From positions 742,140-806,139 of the forward strand of contig NZ_BMNC01000002.1 of assembly GCF_014646255.1 (NCBI RefSeq): a stretch of 64,000 nt of DNA, in the 5' to 3' direction. Positions within the stretch are counted from its first letter, which is position 1; each line of letters starts with the position of its first letter. Positions 1-7,987 of the stretch are shown here, in pieces. The stretch comes from Lentzea pudingi (lineage in GTDB: Bacteria; Actinomycetota; Actinomycetes; Mycobacteriales; Pseudonocardiaceae). A program made the translations under genes and the position numbers. The notes below the pieces were generated by a model, which saw nothing but the letters and a program-made list of their open reading frames with translations, was not told where the DNA came from and did no database searches.

Positions 1-1203
1 CACCAACCCCGGCGCGACACCCGCGACGAGCTGCTCCTCCGGCGTCAACTGGCTGTGCGTGGTGGACGCTGGATGCACGATCAACGACCGCACATCACCG
101 ATGTTCACCAGCTGGCTGAACAACGTCGTACCGTCCACAAAGGCCCGACCGGCCTCGACACCACCGCGCAGCTCAAAACTCACCACAGCGCCGGCACCCT
201 TGGGCAGGTACTTCTGCGCGTTGGCGTGGAACGGCGACGACGCAAGTCCCGCGTAGTGGACCTTCTCGACCTCGTCCCGCCCTTCCAACCACTCAGCAAG
301 CGCTTGCGCGTTCTGCACGTGCCGCTCGATGCGCAACGACAACGTCTCAATGCCCTGGATCACCAGAAAGCTGGTCAACGGCGCGATGGCCGCCCCCGTG
401 TCCCGCAGCCCCTGCACCCGCAGCTTCGCCGCGAACGCCCCGTGCCCGAGCACCGGCCAGTACTGCAGCCCGTTGTAGCTGAGGTCGGGCTCGTGGAAGT
501 CGGGGAACTTCTCGGCCCCGTACTCGAACTTCCCACCGTCCACCACCACACCGGCGATGGCAGTCCCGTGCCCACCGAGGTACTTGGTGGCGGAGTGCAC
601 CACGATGTCCGCGCCGTGCTCCAACGGCCGAAGCAGATAAGGCGTCGGCACGGTGTTGTCGACGATCAACGGCACCTGGTTCGCATGCGCGACACCAGCG
701 ACACCCTCGATGTCCAGCACGTGGGACCGAGGGTTGGCCAACGTCTCAGCGAAGAACAACTTCGTGTTGGGCCGCACAGCCGCCTGCCACGCGTCCAGGT
801 CGTCCGGGTCGTCCACGAACGACACTTCGATCCCGAGCTTGGGCAACGTGAACTTGAACAGGTTGTACGTACCGCCGTACAGCGAGGCACTGGAAACCAG
901 GTGGTCCCCGGACCGCGCCAGGTTGAGGATCGCCGCCGTCTCCGCAGCCGACCCGGACGCGAAGGCGACAGCCGCCACACCCCCTTCGAGGGCGGCAACC
1001 CGCTGCTCCAGCACGTCCTGCGTGGGGTTGTTGATGCGCGTGTAGATGTTCCCGGGCTCAGCCAGCGCAAAGAGATCAGCACCGTGCTGCGTGTCCCTGA
1101 AAACATACGAGGTGGTCTGGTAGATCGGCGTGGCGCGAGCCCCAGTGGCCGGGTCGGGCGCAGCGCCCGCGTGGATCTGAGCAGTCTCGAAGGACCAGGA
1201 CAT
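1..1203 (-). CDS. metY: O-acetylhomoserine sulfhydrylase (partial, 3' end outside window)
   Basis: PLP-dependent enzyme of the Cys/Met metabolism family that makes homocysteine from O-acetylhomoserine and sulfide in the cytoplasm. The N-terminus [13 protein letters not shown], the substrate-binding TRINNPT motif near residue 57 and the PLP-lysine motif [10 protein letters not shown] with Lys207 are all visible. The 401 codons present lack only the last few tens of residues of a usual ~430-residue enzyme, because the gene runs off the left edge. The ATG at 1203 follows a sulfur-type leader ORF (1247-1324), which suggests cysteine- or methionine-responsive control. The bulky TRINNPT-type family and the missing cystathionine signatures favour the sulfhydrylase over MetB. 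Confidence 0.93.
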   Translation of the reverse strand, partial: MSWSFETAQIHAGAAPDPATGARATPIYQTTSYVFRDTQHGADLFALAEPGNIYTRINNPTQDVLEQRVAALEGGVAAVAFASGSAAETAAILNLARSGDHLVSSASLYGGTYNLFKFTLPKLGIEVSFVDDPDDLDAWQAAVRPNTKLFFAETLANPRSHVLDIEGVAGVAHANQVPLIVDNTVPTPYLLRPLEHGADIVVHSATKYLGGHGTAIAGVVVDGGKFEYGAEKFPDFHEPDLSYNGLQYWPVLGHGAFAAKLRVQGLRDTGAAIAPLTSFLVIQGIETLSLRIERHVQNAQALAEWLEGRDEVEKVHYAGLASSPFHANAQKYLPKGAGAVVSFELRGGVEAGRAFVDGTTLFSQLVNIGDVRSLIVHPASTTHSQLTPEEQLVAGVAPGLV

Positions 1204-1246
1204 GGCTGTGCTCCAGCGTGGTTGACGTACCGGGAGTTGGCTGAGA

Positions 1247-1324
1247 TCAACGGGAGCGACGACAGGCCATGCTGGTGACGCGCACGTAGTCGACGTGGCG
1301 TCGGCTAACCAGCAACATGGTCAT
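1247..1324 (-). CDS. sulfur-metabolism leader peptide (25 aa)
   Basis: This 25-codon ORF reads MTMLLVSRRHVDYVRVTSMA then CRRSR and ends 43 bases before metY. The RRHVD-x-x-RV...CRR pattern matches short leader peptides known upstream of actinobacterial sulfur-assimilation genes. A TACATT -10-like box lies at 1333-1338 on the minus strand, 8 bases before the ATG, so the ORF is probably translated from a leaderless transcript. Cysteine-dependent translation of such peptides is known to tune the downstream gene; here that role is inferred. Nothing else in the peptide suggests an enzymatic function. Confidence 0.72.
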   Translation of the reverse strand: MTMLLVSRRHVDYVRVTSMACRRSR

Positions 1325-1397
1325 GGTCGACGAATGTAAGGGTCCACACGGCTCACCGACACCCCGTCCACCAGGTGAGACCGCTTAGGCTGATCGC

Positions 1398-2405
1398 ATG
1401 CGCACAGCGGTGGTCGGCTACGGACTAGGTGGGGCGGCCTTCCACGCCCCGTTCATCGAGGCAACGGAAGGCCTGACCCTCTCCGCAGTGGTCACCTCGA
1501 ACCCGAGGCGCCAAGCAGAGGTGGCAGCCCGCTACCCGAACGCCCGCCTTCTGTCCTCACTGGACGAAGTCTGGACGGGCAACTTCGACCTGGTAGTGAT
1601 CACCACCCCGAACCGCTTCCACGCAACCCACGCCCGCCAGGTCCTGGAACACGGCATCAACGTCGTAGTCGACAAGCCCTTCGCAGGCTCAGCAATGGAA
1701 GCAAGGGCACTAGCCTCAATCGCCTCCTCAAGAGGCCTCATGCTCGTCCCGTTCCACAACCGCAGATGGGACGGCGACTTCCTAACGGTCCGCAAACTCC
1801 TGAACGACAAATCCCTGGGCCAGGTCCACAAGTTCGAGTCCCGCTTCGAACGCTACCGCCCAGAGATCAAGTCGTCCTGGAAGGAGTCCGGCGACCCAGC
1901 AGACCTCGGCAGCATCCTCTTCGACCTGGGCACCCACCTCGTAGACCAGTCAGTGGCCCTCTTCGGCCGCCCGACAACAGTCCACGCAGAAATCACCACA
2001 GTCCGCCCAGGCGCCAAGGCAGACGACGACGTCTTCCTCTCCCTAACGCACGACCACGGCGTCCGCTCCCACCTCTGGATGAGCGCACTGGCAGCAGACC
2101 TGGGCCCGCGCTTCCGAGTACTGGGCCACGACGCCGCCTACGTCAAGTACGGCATGGACCCCCAGGAAGACCGCCTCAAAGCAGGCGAAACCCCAGCAAC
2201 CCCAGGTTGGGGCGAAGAACCAGAAGAGGCATGGGGCACCCTGAACGGCACCCCACACCGCACAGAACCAGGCGCCTACCAGGACTTCTACACCCAGGTA
2301 GCAGCAGGCAAGACCCCAGTATCACCACAAGACGCGGTAACGGGCCTAGAGGTAATCGAAGCAGCAAAGCAGTCAGCCACAACAGGCGACGCAGTACGCC
2401 TCTAA
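1398..2405 (+). CDS. Gfo/Idh/MocA family NAD(P)-dependent oxidoreductase
   Basis: A 335-residue cytoplasmic dehydrogenase of the sugar/inositol oxidoreductase family. The Rossmann motif VGYGLGGAAFHAPF is at the N-terminus and the family's EKP-type motif appears as VVDKPFAGSA near residue 95. The C-terminal alpha/beta half carries the substrate-binding region (DLGTHLVDQ). The substrate cannot be told from sequence. It starts at ATG 1398, preceded by a TAGGCT -10-like box at 1387-1392, so the mRNA may be leaderless. The gene uses unusually many A-ending codons (CCA, GCA, ACA) for this genome, like other genes at 2.7-4.4 kb. It stands alone between metY and a repeat-bearing intergenic region. 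Confidence 0.88.
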   Translation: MRTAVVGYGLGGAAFHAPFIEATEGLTLSAVVTSNPRRQAEVAARYPNARLLSSLDEVWTGNFDLVVITTPNRFHATHARQVLEHGINVVVDKPFAGSAMEARALASIASSRGLMLVPFHNRRWDGDFLTVRKLLNDKSLGQVHKFESRFERYRPEIKSSWKESGDPADLGSILFDLGTHLVDQSVALFGRPTTVHAEITTVRPGAKADDDVFLSLTHDHGVRSHLWMSALAADLGPRFRVLGHDAAYVKYGMDPQEDRLKAGETPATPGWGEEPEEAWGTLNGTPHRTEPGAYQDFYTQVAAGKTPVSPQDAVTGLEVIEAAKQSATTGDAVRL

Positions 2406-2699
2406 CGCGATGCCGCAGGCGAGCCGTCCTGCCCTTGTCTTTCGCCCTTAGCAAGCGCACTGGGCGGTGGGGTCCCATCACGAGTCGCGCCATAGCTCTT
2501 GCTGCATGCTCTTGGCTCGGCTCGTGATGGGACCCCACCGCCGACGCCACCACACAACTCAACCGGCAGCCGCCCAACGCAACAGGCGTGCCATCTACCT
2601 ACGGCTGGCGTGGACCCCCTGATCAGATTGCCGGGGGTCTGGGGGCAGCGCCCCCAGGGGAACCACCAACCAGGAACCCGCCAACGCAACCGGGGAACG
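2406..2699. repeat. intergenic region with 22-bp perfect inverted repeat
   Basis: Two 22-base arms, 2463-2484 and 2521-2542, are exact reverse complements around a 36-base spacer; the left arm begins GGCGGTGGGGTCCCATCACG. No transposase ORF lies inside and no poly-T follows, so this is not a standard terminator. It lies downstream of the oxidoreductase gene and of the converging Nudix gene. A dispersed palindromic repeat is the simplest reading. Apart from the hairpin at 2639-2657, I see nothing else in this stretch. Confidence 0.6.
2639..2657. terminator. terminator-like GC hairpin between converging genes
   Basis: CTGGGGGC (2639-2646) pairs with GCCCCCAG (2650-2657) over a 3-base loop. It sits between the converging oxidoreductase and Nudix genes. 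There is no T-tract, so it may work as a stem-only terminator or simply be a common GC-rich repeat. Confidence 0.5.
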
Positions 2700-3386
2700 C
2701 TACGAACCCGGCGCCCGAACCAACGGCGGACTCAACACCCCAACCTCCCCACGCCGAAACAGCGCAGCCGGCCGCCCCCCATCCCGAGCCGTGCTCTCCC
2801 CAGTGGGAACCAAAAACCCCTCCACCCCAGTAACTTTCCGATGAAAGTTCCGAGGATCCAAAGCAACCCCCCAAACGATCTCGTAAACCCGCCGCAACTC
2901 GGCCACAGTGAACTCACCACCACAAAACGCAGTCGCCAAAGCCGTGTACTCCAACTTGGCCCGAGCCCTCTCCACCCCATCGCTCAAAATCCGAGCATGG
3001 TCGAAGGCCAACGTCGTGACTTCCTCAATCGGCACCCAGGACGCAGCAGCAGCATCACTCCCAGCGACCGGAACCGGCAAATCAGGCGCCAACGCCAAAT
3101 AGGCAACAGACACAACCCGCATCCGAGGATCCCGCCCAGGTTCCCCATACGTCGACAACTGCTCAAGATGCAGCCCAGAAACCCCAGTCTCCTCACCAAG
3201 CTCCCGAACAGCCGCATCATCCACAGCCTCAGAAACCCGAACAAACCCCCCAGGCAACGCCCACTGCCCAAGAAACGGCTCCTCCCCCCGCCGAACCAAC
3301 AGCACACACAGCTCATCCGCCCGAACGGTCAACACCACCAGATCGACCGTGACAGCGAAGGGAGGGAAATCACTTGGCTCGTACAC
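2700..3386 (-). CDS. NrtR-like Nudix-domain transcriptional regulator
   Basis: A 228-residue protein with an N-terminal Nudix domain (about residues 10-140) and a C-terminal winged-helix region (about 145-228) of the NrtR type, containing RRVYEIVWG, DPRNFHRKV and GRPAALF. NrtR proteins repress NAD-metabolism genes and bind ADP-ribose. The Nudix box is complete (GFVRVSE plus RELGEETGV), so hydrolase activity may remain, unlike in many NrtR proteins. It starts at GTG 3386; a TATACT -10 at 3393-3398 places the likely transcription start on the start codon (leaderless). It is divergent from an SPFH gene and an NAD-kinase-like gene, with a palindrome over both control regions, which suggests autoregulation and control of those neighbours. 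Confidence 0.82.
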   Translation of the reverse strand: MYEPSDFPPFAVTVDLVVLTVRADELCVLLVRRGEEPFLGQWALPGGFVRVSEAVDDAAVRELGEETGVSGLHLEQLSTYGEPGRDPRMRVVSVAYLALAPDLPVPVAGSDAAAASWVPIEEVTTLAFDHARILSDGVERARAKLEYTALATAFCGGEFTVAELRRVYEIVWGVALDPRNFHRKVTGVEGFLVPTGESTARDGGRPAALFRRGEVGVLSPPLVRAPGS

Positions 3387-3400
3387 CCCAGCAGTATAGG

Positions 3401-3423
3401 CTTATCGTCAACACGACGATAAG
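3401..3423. promoter_or_regulatory. 23-bp palindromic operator in divergent promoter
   Basis: Perfect inverted repeat CTTATCGTC (3401-3409) - AACAC - GACGATAAG (3415-3423). It overlaps a TTATCG -35-like box of the leftward Nudix/NrtR-like gene and the AAGGAG ribosome-binding site (3421-3426) of the rightward SPFH gene. The 9-5-9 symmetry and position fit a dimeric repressor site, most simply for the adjacent NrtR-like protein. Confidence 0.7.
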
Positions 3424-3429
3424 GAGCCA

Positions 3430-4380
3430 ATGATGGCCGACATCACCAGGTACCCAGGCCTCCGCCACCTCAGGGGAGCCCCCACCGTCCACATCCGACA
3501 CATCAACCGGGGCAAACTCATCCACGAGGGCGCGGGCCTGAGCTTCTGGTTCCGCCCCAGAACCGCAGTCCTGTCCGAAGTCCCCATGGACGACCGAGAA
3601 CTCCCCATGCTCTTCCACGCCAGAACCCAGGACTACCAGGACGTGACGGTCCAACTGACCATCACCTACCGCTGCACCAGCCCAGAAACCGCAACCTCCA
3701 GGATCGACTTCTCGATCGACCCGGACACGGGAACCTGGCGCCAGGACCCCCTGAGCCAGATCGCGAACACCCTCACCGAGAGCACCCAGCAACACGCCCT
3801 CAAAACCCTCGGCACCACCACCCTCGAAACAGCCCTCAGAACCGGCGTCGAACGAGTCAAGCAAGCAGTGACCGAGAACCTGACCGCAGCCCACATCGGC
3901 CTGGAGATCATCGACGTCCGCGTGGTAGCCATCCGCCCAGACGCCGACCTGGAAAAGGCCCTCCAGACCACCATCAGGGAGAAAGTCCAACAGGAGGCCG
4001 ACAAGGCCACCTACGAACGCCGAGCCATCGCGGTGGAACGAGAACGAGCCATCAGCGAGAACGAACTCCAGAACCAGATCGAACTGGCGAAGCGAGAAGA
4101 ACTCCTGGTGGTCCAACGAGGCGCCAACGCCCTCAAGAAGGCAGAAGACCAAGCCAGGGCAAGCAGAATCGCCGACGAGGCCAAGGCCGACGGCATCCGC
4201 AAGCTGGCCGAGGCCGAAGCCGCAGGCGAGAAGGCAAGACTCGACGCCTACAAGGAGATCCCGCAACACACGATCTACGCCCTGGCGGCGAAGGAACTGG
4301 CGGGCAACCTCCCGGAGATCGGCAGCATCACCCTCACCCCGGACATCATCCAGCCGATCCTGAACCGGCTCGCGCGATGA
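3430..4380 (+). CDS. SPFH/Band 7 domain protein
   Basis: A 316-residue protein of the stomatin/prohibitin/flotillin/HflK superfamily. The SPFH core (about residues 25-190) is followed by a charged, coiled-coil-forming helix rich in Glu, Lys and Ala (about 190-270), as in prohibitin-like scaffolds. There is no N-terminal membrane segment, so it may be cytosolic or only peripherally attached. Two ATGs are possible, 3430 and 3433; the second has better spacing (6 bases) from AAGGAG at 3421-3426. It overlaps the following NAD-kinase-like gene by ATGA, so the two form an operon. Its role with a nucleotide kinase is unknown; assembling that enzyme on a scaffold is speculation. Confidence 0.85.
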   Translation: MMADITRYPGLRHLRGAPTVHIRHINRGKLIHEGAGLSFWFRPRTAVLSEVPMDDRELPMLFHARTQDYQDVTVQLTITYRCTSPETATSRIDFSIDPDTGTWRQDPLSQIANTLTESTQQHALKTLGTTTLETALRTGVERVKQAVTENLTAAHIGLEIIDVRVVAIRPDADLEKALQTTIREKVQQEADKATYERRAIAVERERAISENELQNQIELAKREELLVVQRGANALKKAEDQARASRIADEAKADGIRKLAEAEAAGEKARLDAYKEIPQHTIYALAAKELAGNLPEIGSITLTPDIIQPILNRLAR

Positions 4381-5228
4381 GCCTCGCACCGCGAATCGTG
4401 CTGGTGCACCGACGCACCGAACTGACAGAGTTGCTGGCACGGCACGGGACGCGAGGTCAGGTCGAGTTCTTCCTCAAGTCCCGCAACAGGACTCTGGACG
4501 AGGTGGTGGAACGTGACGAACAGGCCAGGAGGGCGTTGGGAGACGTCGGCGCCGCGATCCCGCTGGACTGGCGCCGCGGCGTCGTCGAGCGGGAAGACCT
4601 GTCGCGGTTCCTGTTCGCGCCCGAGGACGTAGTCGTCATCGTCGGTCAGGACGGGTTGGTCGCCAACGTCGCCAAGTACCTCGACGGCCAGCCCGTGATC
4701 GGCATCAACCCGGACAGGGGTGTGCTCGCGCAGCACTCCCCGTCCGAAACAGCGGAACTCCTGCACAGCACCCACAACACCGAAGACCGCACCATGGTCG
4801 AGGCCAGGTCGGACGACGGCCAGACCCTGTACGCGCTCAACGAGATCTACGTCGGCCACCCGAGCCACCAGACCAGCCGCTACCGCATCGCGAACGAACG
4901 CCAGGCCTCGTCCGGCATCCTCGTCGGCAGCGGTACCGGCGCAACAGGATGGTGCAGTTCCGCCCACCGCGAACGAAGAAGTCCGCTCGCTCTCCCCCAC
5001 CCGACCGAGCGCCGCCTCGTCTGGTTCGTCAGGGAGGCGTGGCCGTCACCGAGCACCAGCACCGAACACACCGAGGGTGAGATCACCGGCGCACCGCTCG
5101 ACATCGACGTCGAGTCCGACGGCCTGGTCGCGTTCGGCGACGGCATCGAGAGCGACGCGCTACGGCTGGGCTGGGGCCAGCGGCTGAGCATCGGACTCGC
5201 CGCCCGCCGGCTCCGCCTCGTGCGCTGA
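4377..5228 (+). CDS. NAD kinase-like protein
   Basis: A 283-residue protein resembling ATP-NAD kinase, which phosphorylates NAD to NADP. The diagnostic GGDG is present as VGQDG (residues 89-93) and the second conserved loop is [14 protein letters not shown], starting near residue 180. Gln in place of the second Gly and the divergent C-terminus mark it as a paralogue rather than the housekeeping enzyme. It overlaps the SPFH gene by 4 bases (ATGA) and shares the promoter facing the NrtR-like regulator, which supports a role in NAD(P) homeostasis. Its 3' end overlaps the converging MHS transporter gene by 69 bases. Activity on NAD itself cannot be told from sequence. Confidence 0.8.
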   Translation: MSLAPRIVLVHRRTELTELLARHGTRGQVEFFLKSRNRTLDEVVERDEQARRALGDVGAAIPLDWRRGVVEREDLSRFLFAPEDVVVIVGQDGLVANVAKYLDGQPVIGINPDRGVLAQHSPSETAELLHSTHNTEDRTMVEARSDDGQTLYALNEIYVGHPSHQTSRYRIANERQASSGILVGSGTGATGWCSSAHRERRSPLALPHPTERRLVWFVREAWPSPSTSTEHTEGEITGAPLDIDVESDGLVAFGDGIESDALRLGWGQRLSIGLAARRLRLVR

Positions 5229-6437
5229 CCCGATCACCAGCAGGCACACCCCGGACAGCACCGCACCACAGATCAGGTACAGCGCGATGGCCCAGGTTCC
5301 GGTGCGCAGCAACGACTGCGCGACCAACGGCGCGAGCCCGCCACCCAGCACCGCCCCGAGCTGGAAGCTCAACGCCACCCCGCTGTACCGCACGCGAGTC
5401 CGGAAGAGCTCGGCGAAGTACGCCGCAGACGGCCCGAACAACGCCGCAGACCCGACGAACCCGAGCACCATCGCGAACGTGAACCAGCCGGAATCGGTCA
5501 GCCAGAACAAGGGAAACGCGAACGCGGCCTGGAAGATCGCCCCGCCGAACATCACCGGCAACCGCCCGATCCGATCCGACAACAAGGCGAACGCAGGCAC
5601 CGCGACGACCTGCGCCGCCGACCCCACGACAGTCGCGATCAGCAGATCGTCCGCGGAGATCTTCAACGCCGTGCGCCCGTACCCGATCATGAACACGCTC
5701 AGCACGTAGATGAAGATCGTGAAGCCGAGGTTCACGCCGGCGCCCAGCAGCACCACGCGCCACCGGTCGCGCAGCACCTCGGCGATCGGCAGCCGCGCCT
5801 TCTCGGCCCGCGCGAACCGCGGCGACTCCGACACGCGCAACCGGATGTAGAGCCCGATCCCGACCAGCACGACCGAGAACAGGAACGGCACCCGCCAGCC
5901 CCAGCTCAGGAAGTCCGGCCCGGACGCGCGCGAGGACAGGTACATCGCGAGGTTCGCCAGCACGAGCCCGACCGGCGACCCGATGAACACCCAGCTGCCG
6001 TACCAGCCCCACCGCCCCGGCGGCGCGTGCTCGACGGCCATCAGCGACGCGCCACCCTGTTCGCCGCCCATGAAGAAGCCCTGCACGATCCGCAACAGCA
6101 CCAGCAACAACGGCGCGAGAATCCCCACCTGGGCGTACGTCGGCAGCAAGCCGATCAACGCCGTCGACAGGCCGGTCGCGGACAACGTCACCACGAGCAT
6201 CGGCCGGCGCCCGATCCGGTCGCCCAGGTGTCCGATCACCGCGCCGCCCAGCGGACGGGCGAAGAAGCCCGCACCGAACGTGGCGAACGCGAGCAGCACG
6301 CCGACGCGCGAGTCGAACTGCGGGAAGAAGATCTTGTCGAACACCAGCGCCGAGGCCGTGCCGTAGAGCAGGAAGTCGTACAGCTCGATCGTGTTGCCGA
6401 CCGCGGAAGCGGCCGCTGCTTTGCGTACCCCCGTCAT
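5160..6437 (-). CDS. MFS transporter, metabolite:H+ symporter (MHS) family
   Basis: A 425-residue, 12-helix inner-membrane permease. MFS motif A is seen as [13 protein letters not shown] after helix 2, and the N-terminus [15 protein letters not shown] is typical of the ShiA/ProP/KgtP-like MHS family, whose substrates include shikimate, dicarboxylates and osmolytes. The substrate cannot be assigned. It starts at ATG 6437 and stands alone. Its C-terminal coding end overlaps the converging NAD-kinase-like gene by 69 bases, unusual but consistent with both reading frames being intact. Confidence 0.88.
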   Translation of the reverse strand: MTGVRKAAAASAVGNTIELYDFLLYGTASALVFDKIFFPQFDSRVGVLLAFATFGAGFFARPLGGAVIGHLGDRIGRRPMLVVTLSATGLSTALIGLLPTYAQVGILAPLLLVLLRIVQGFFMGGEQGGASLMAVEHAPPGRWGWYGSWVFIGSPVGLVLANLAMYLSSRASGPDFLSWGWRVPFLFSVVLVGIGLYIRLRVSESPRFARAEKARLPIAEVLRDRWRVVLLGAGVNLGFTIFIYVLSVFMIGYGRTALKISADDLLIATVVGSAAQVVAVPAFALLSDRIGRLPVMFGGAIFQAAFAFPLFWLTDSGWFTFAMVLGFVGSAALFGPSAAYFAELFRTRVRYSGVALSFQLGAVLGGGLAPLVAQSLLRTGTWAIALYLICGAVLSGVCLLVIGSAHEAEPAGGESDAQPLAPAQP

Positions 6438-6524
6438 CGTTCCAGCCTGGTCGAGGGATTGACACTGCGCAATGGTCCGGTCACCCTTCGTCCTACGTTC
6501 CTACTCTTCAGTAACGAGGTAGCA

Positions 6525-7394
6525 ATGACGCGCCGAGTGACTGTCGTTTCCCTGCTCACAGCCTTGATCGCGGCCCTGCTGGTACCGCACGCCAGCGCCG
6601 CCCCGCAGTACCGGAACTACGTCTCGCTCGGAGATTCGTTCGTGTCGGGACCGTTCATCCCCCTGCAGCGGCTCGACCCGCTGAGCTGCTTCAAGTCCAC
6701 CCAGAACTACCCGTCCGTCCTCGCGGAGAGGCTCGGGATCGCCAACTTCACCGACATCTCCTGCGGTGGCGCGCAGACCAAGGACATGGCGGGGGTCCAG
6801 ACCGGCATCCCCGGCCAGTCGGTGACCCAGTTCTCCGCCCTGAAGGCCGACACGGACCTCGTCACGGTGTCCATCGGAGGCAACGACATCGGCTTCTCCG
6901 ACATCATCCTGACCTGCGCCGGCAAGAGCGTGCTCGACCCGCACGGCGCTCCGTGCAAGGCGAACTACGGCGACTCGCTGGCCCAGCGCGTCGACGCCAC
7001 CGCCGGCAAGGTGGCCGCCGTGCTCGCGGGCATCAAGCAGCGCAGTCCGAAGGCCAAGATCGTCGTCGTGGGCTACCTGCGCATCCTGCCGTCGTCCGGT
7101 GGCTGCTGGCCGATCGTGCCGATCTCGCGGGGCGACGTGCCGTTCCTCGACGGCGTGCAGAAGCAGCTCAACGGAATGCTCGGCGCGCAGGCGAAAGCCG
7201 CCGGTGCCACGTTCGTGAACCCCTACGACATCAGTTCCGGTCGCGATACGTGTGCGGCGCCGTGGGACAAGTGGGTCGAGGGCATCATCCCGACGAGCCT
7301 CGCGTTCCCGGTTCACCCGAACGCCAAGGGAATGGCTGCGGTGGGTAAGCAGGTGGCCGCCGCTCTCGCCGGGACGGAGCTGACCGGCGTCTAG
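6525..7394 (+). CDS. secreted SGNH/GDSL-family hydrolase
   Basis: A 289-residue secreted esterase/lipase-like protein. A signal peptide covers about residues 1-25 (cleavage after ASA). The SGNH blocks are visible: block I YVSLGDSFVSG with the catalytic Ser, block II Gly within SCGGAQ, block III GGNDIGFS with Asn, and block V FPVHPN with the catalytic His near the C-terminus. Six cysteines probably form the disulfides found in Streptomyces-type lipases. The start ATG 6525 has GAGG five bases upstream; longer in-frame extension into the divergent transporter promoter is not supported. It is divergent from the MHS gene. The natural substrate is unknown. Confidence 0.9.
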   Translation: MTRRVTVVSLLTALIAALLVPHASAAPQYRNYVSLGDSFVSGPFIPLQRLDPLSCFKSTQNYPSVLAERLGIANFTDISCGGAQTKDMAGVQTGIPGQSVTQFSALKADTDLVTVSIGGNDIGFSDIILTCAGKSVLDPHGAPCKANYGDSLAQRVDATAGKVAAVLAGIKQRSPKAKIVVVGYLRILPSSGGCWPIVPISRGDVPFLDGVQKQLNGMLGAQAKAAGATFVNPYDISSGRDTCAAPWDKWVEGIIPTSLAFPVHPNAKGMAAVGKQVAAALAGTELTGV

Positions 7395-7482
7395 TTGCAC
7401 GCACTTCCGGCGGTTTACACGATGAGGTGTTTACCGCTCAGTTGGTTGGAGTTCCGGGTCCTTGCCGCGCCAGAGTGTTGGC

Positions 7483-7878
7483 ATGGCAAGGACCCGAATC
7501 TTGTTTGCCTGTCTCGCGCTCGCCGCCCCGCTCATCCCCGCGACGGCACACGCAGCGCCTTTGACAGCGCCCCTCCTCCCCGCATCCGGCCTGGTGCTGT
7601 CGGTGCAACCGGAGATGGGCACGCTCAGCACCACGCAGCTGAACTGCGAACCCGCAGGCGGACTGCACCGCAACGCCGAAATGGCGTGCGACCAGCTCCT
7701 GCCCGTCGAAGGTGACTTCCGCAGACTGGAAGAGACCGGCGCGATGTGCACGATGGAGCTGAACCCGACCAAGGCGACGCTGCGCGGCAAGTGGCGCAGC
7801 AAGAGGATCGACTTCCAGCAGGTGTTCTCGAACCCGTGCGTGCTGCGCGCGTACACCGGCAAGGTCTTCGACTTCTGA
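7483..7878 (+). CDS. SSI-family subtilisin inhibitor, secreted
   Basis: A 131-residue secreted protease inhibitor of the Streptomyces subtilisin inhibitor family. A signal peptide ends near residue 25 (AHA). The family framework is clear: NCEPAGGLH, MACDQL, GDF, then the reactive-site loop MCTMELNP, and the C-terminal CVLRAYTGKVFDF. Four cysteines form the two expected disulfides. By alignment to SSI the scissile bond is Met91-Glu92; an acidic P1' residue differs from the Val of classical SSI. The ATG 7483 is chosen over an upstream TTG because it starts the signal peptide. Two S8 subtilases elsewhere in the window (35152, 37437) are possible physiological targets, by inference only. Confidence 0.88.
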   Translation: MARTRILFACLALAAPLIPATAHAAPLTAPLLPASGLVLSVQPEMGTLSTTQLNCEPAGGLHRNAEMACDQLLPVEGDFRRLEETGAMCTMELNPTKATLRGKWRSKRIDFQQVFSNPCVLRAYTGKVFDF

Positions 7879-7892
7879 CCCCCTGACCGCGT

Positions 7893-7935
7893 CACCGGTG
7901 TTCCAGCACACCGCCGTCGTGCTGGAACACCGGTG
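7893..7935 (+). terminator. strong hairpin after the SSI gene
   Basis: A perfect 17-bp stem, CACCGGTGTTCCAGCAC (7893-7909) with its complement at 7919-7935, and a 9-base loop. It starts 14 bases after the inhibitor stop codon and before the next gene. No T-run follows, as is common for actinobacterial terminators. Confidence 0.75.
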
Positions 7936-7987
7936 GCGTTCAGCCTTCCCCGGCGACCTTCAGCTTCCACCGCATAGGCTGCGGATC

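Noticed and set aside
6027..6524. N-terminal extension of the SGNH hydrolase frame
   Set aside because: It is antisense to the MHS transporter gene; the signal peptide starts at 6525.
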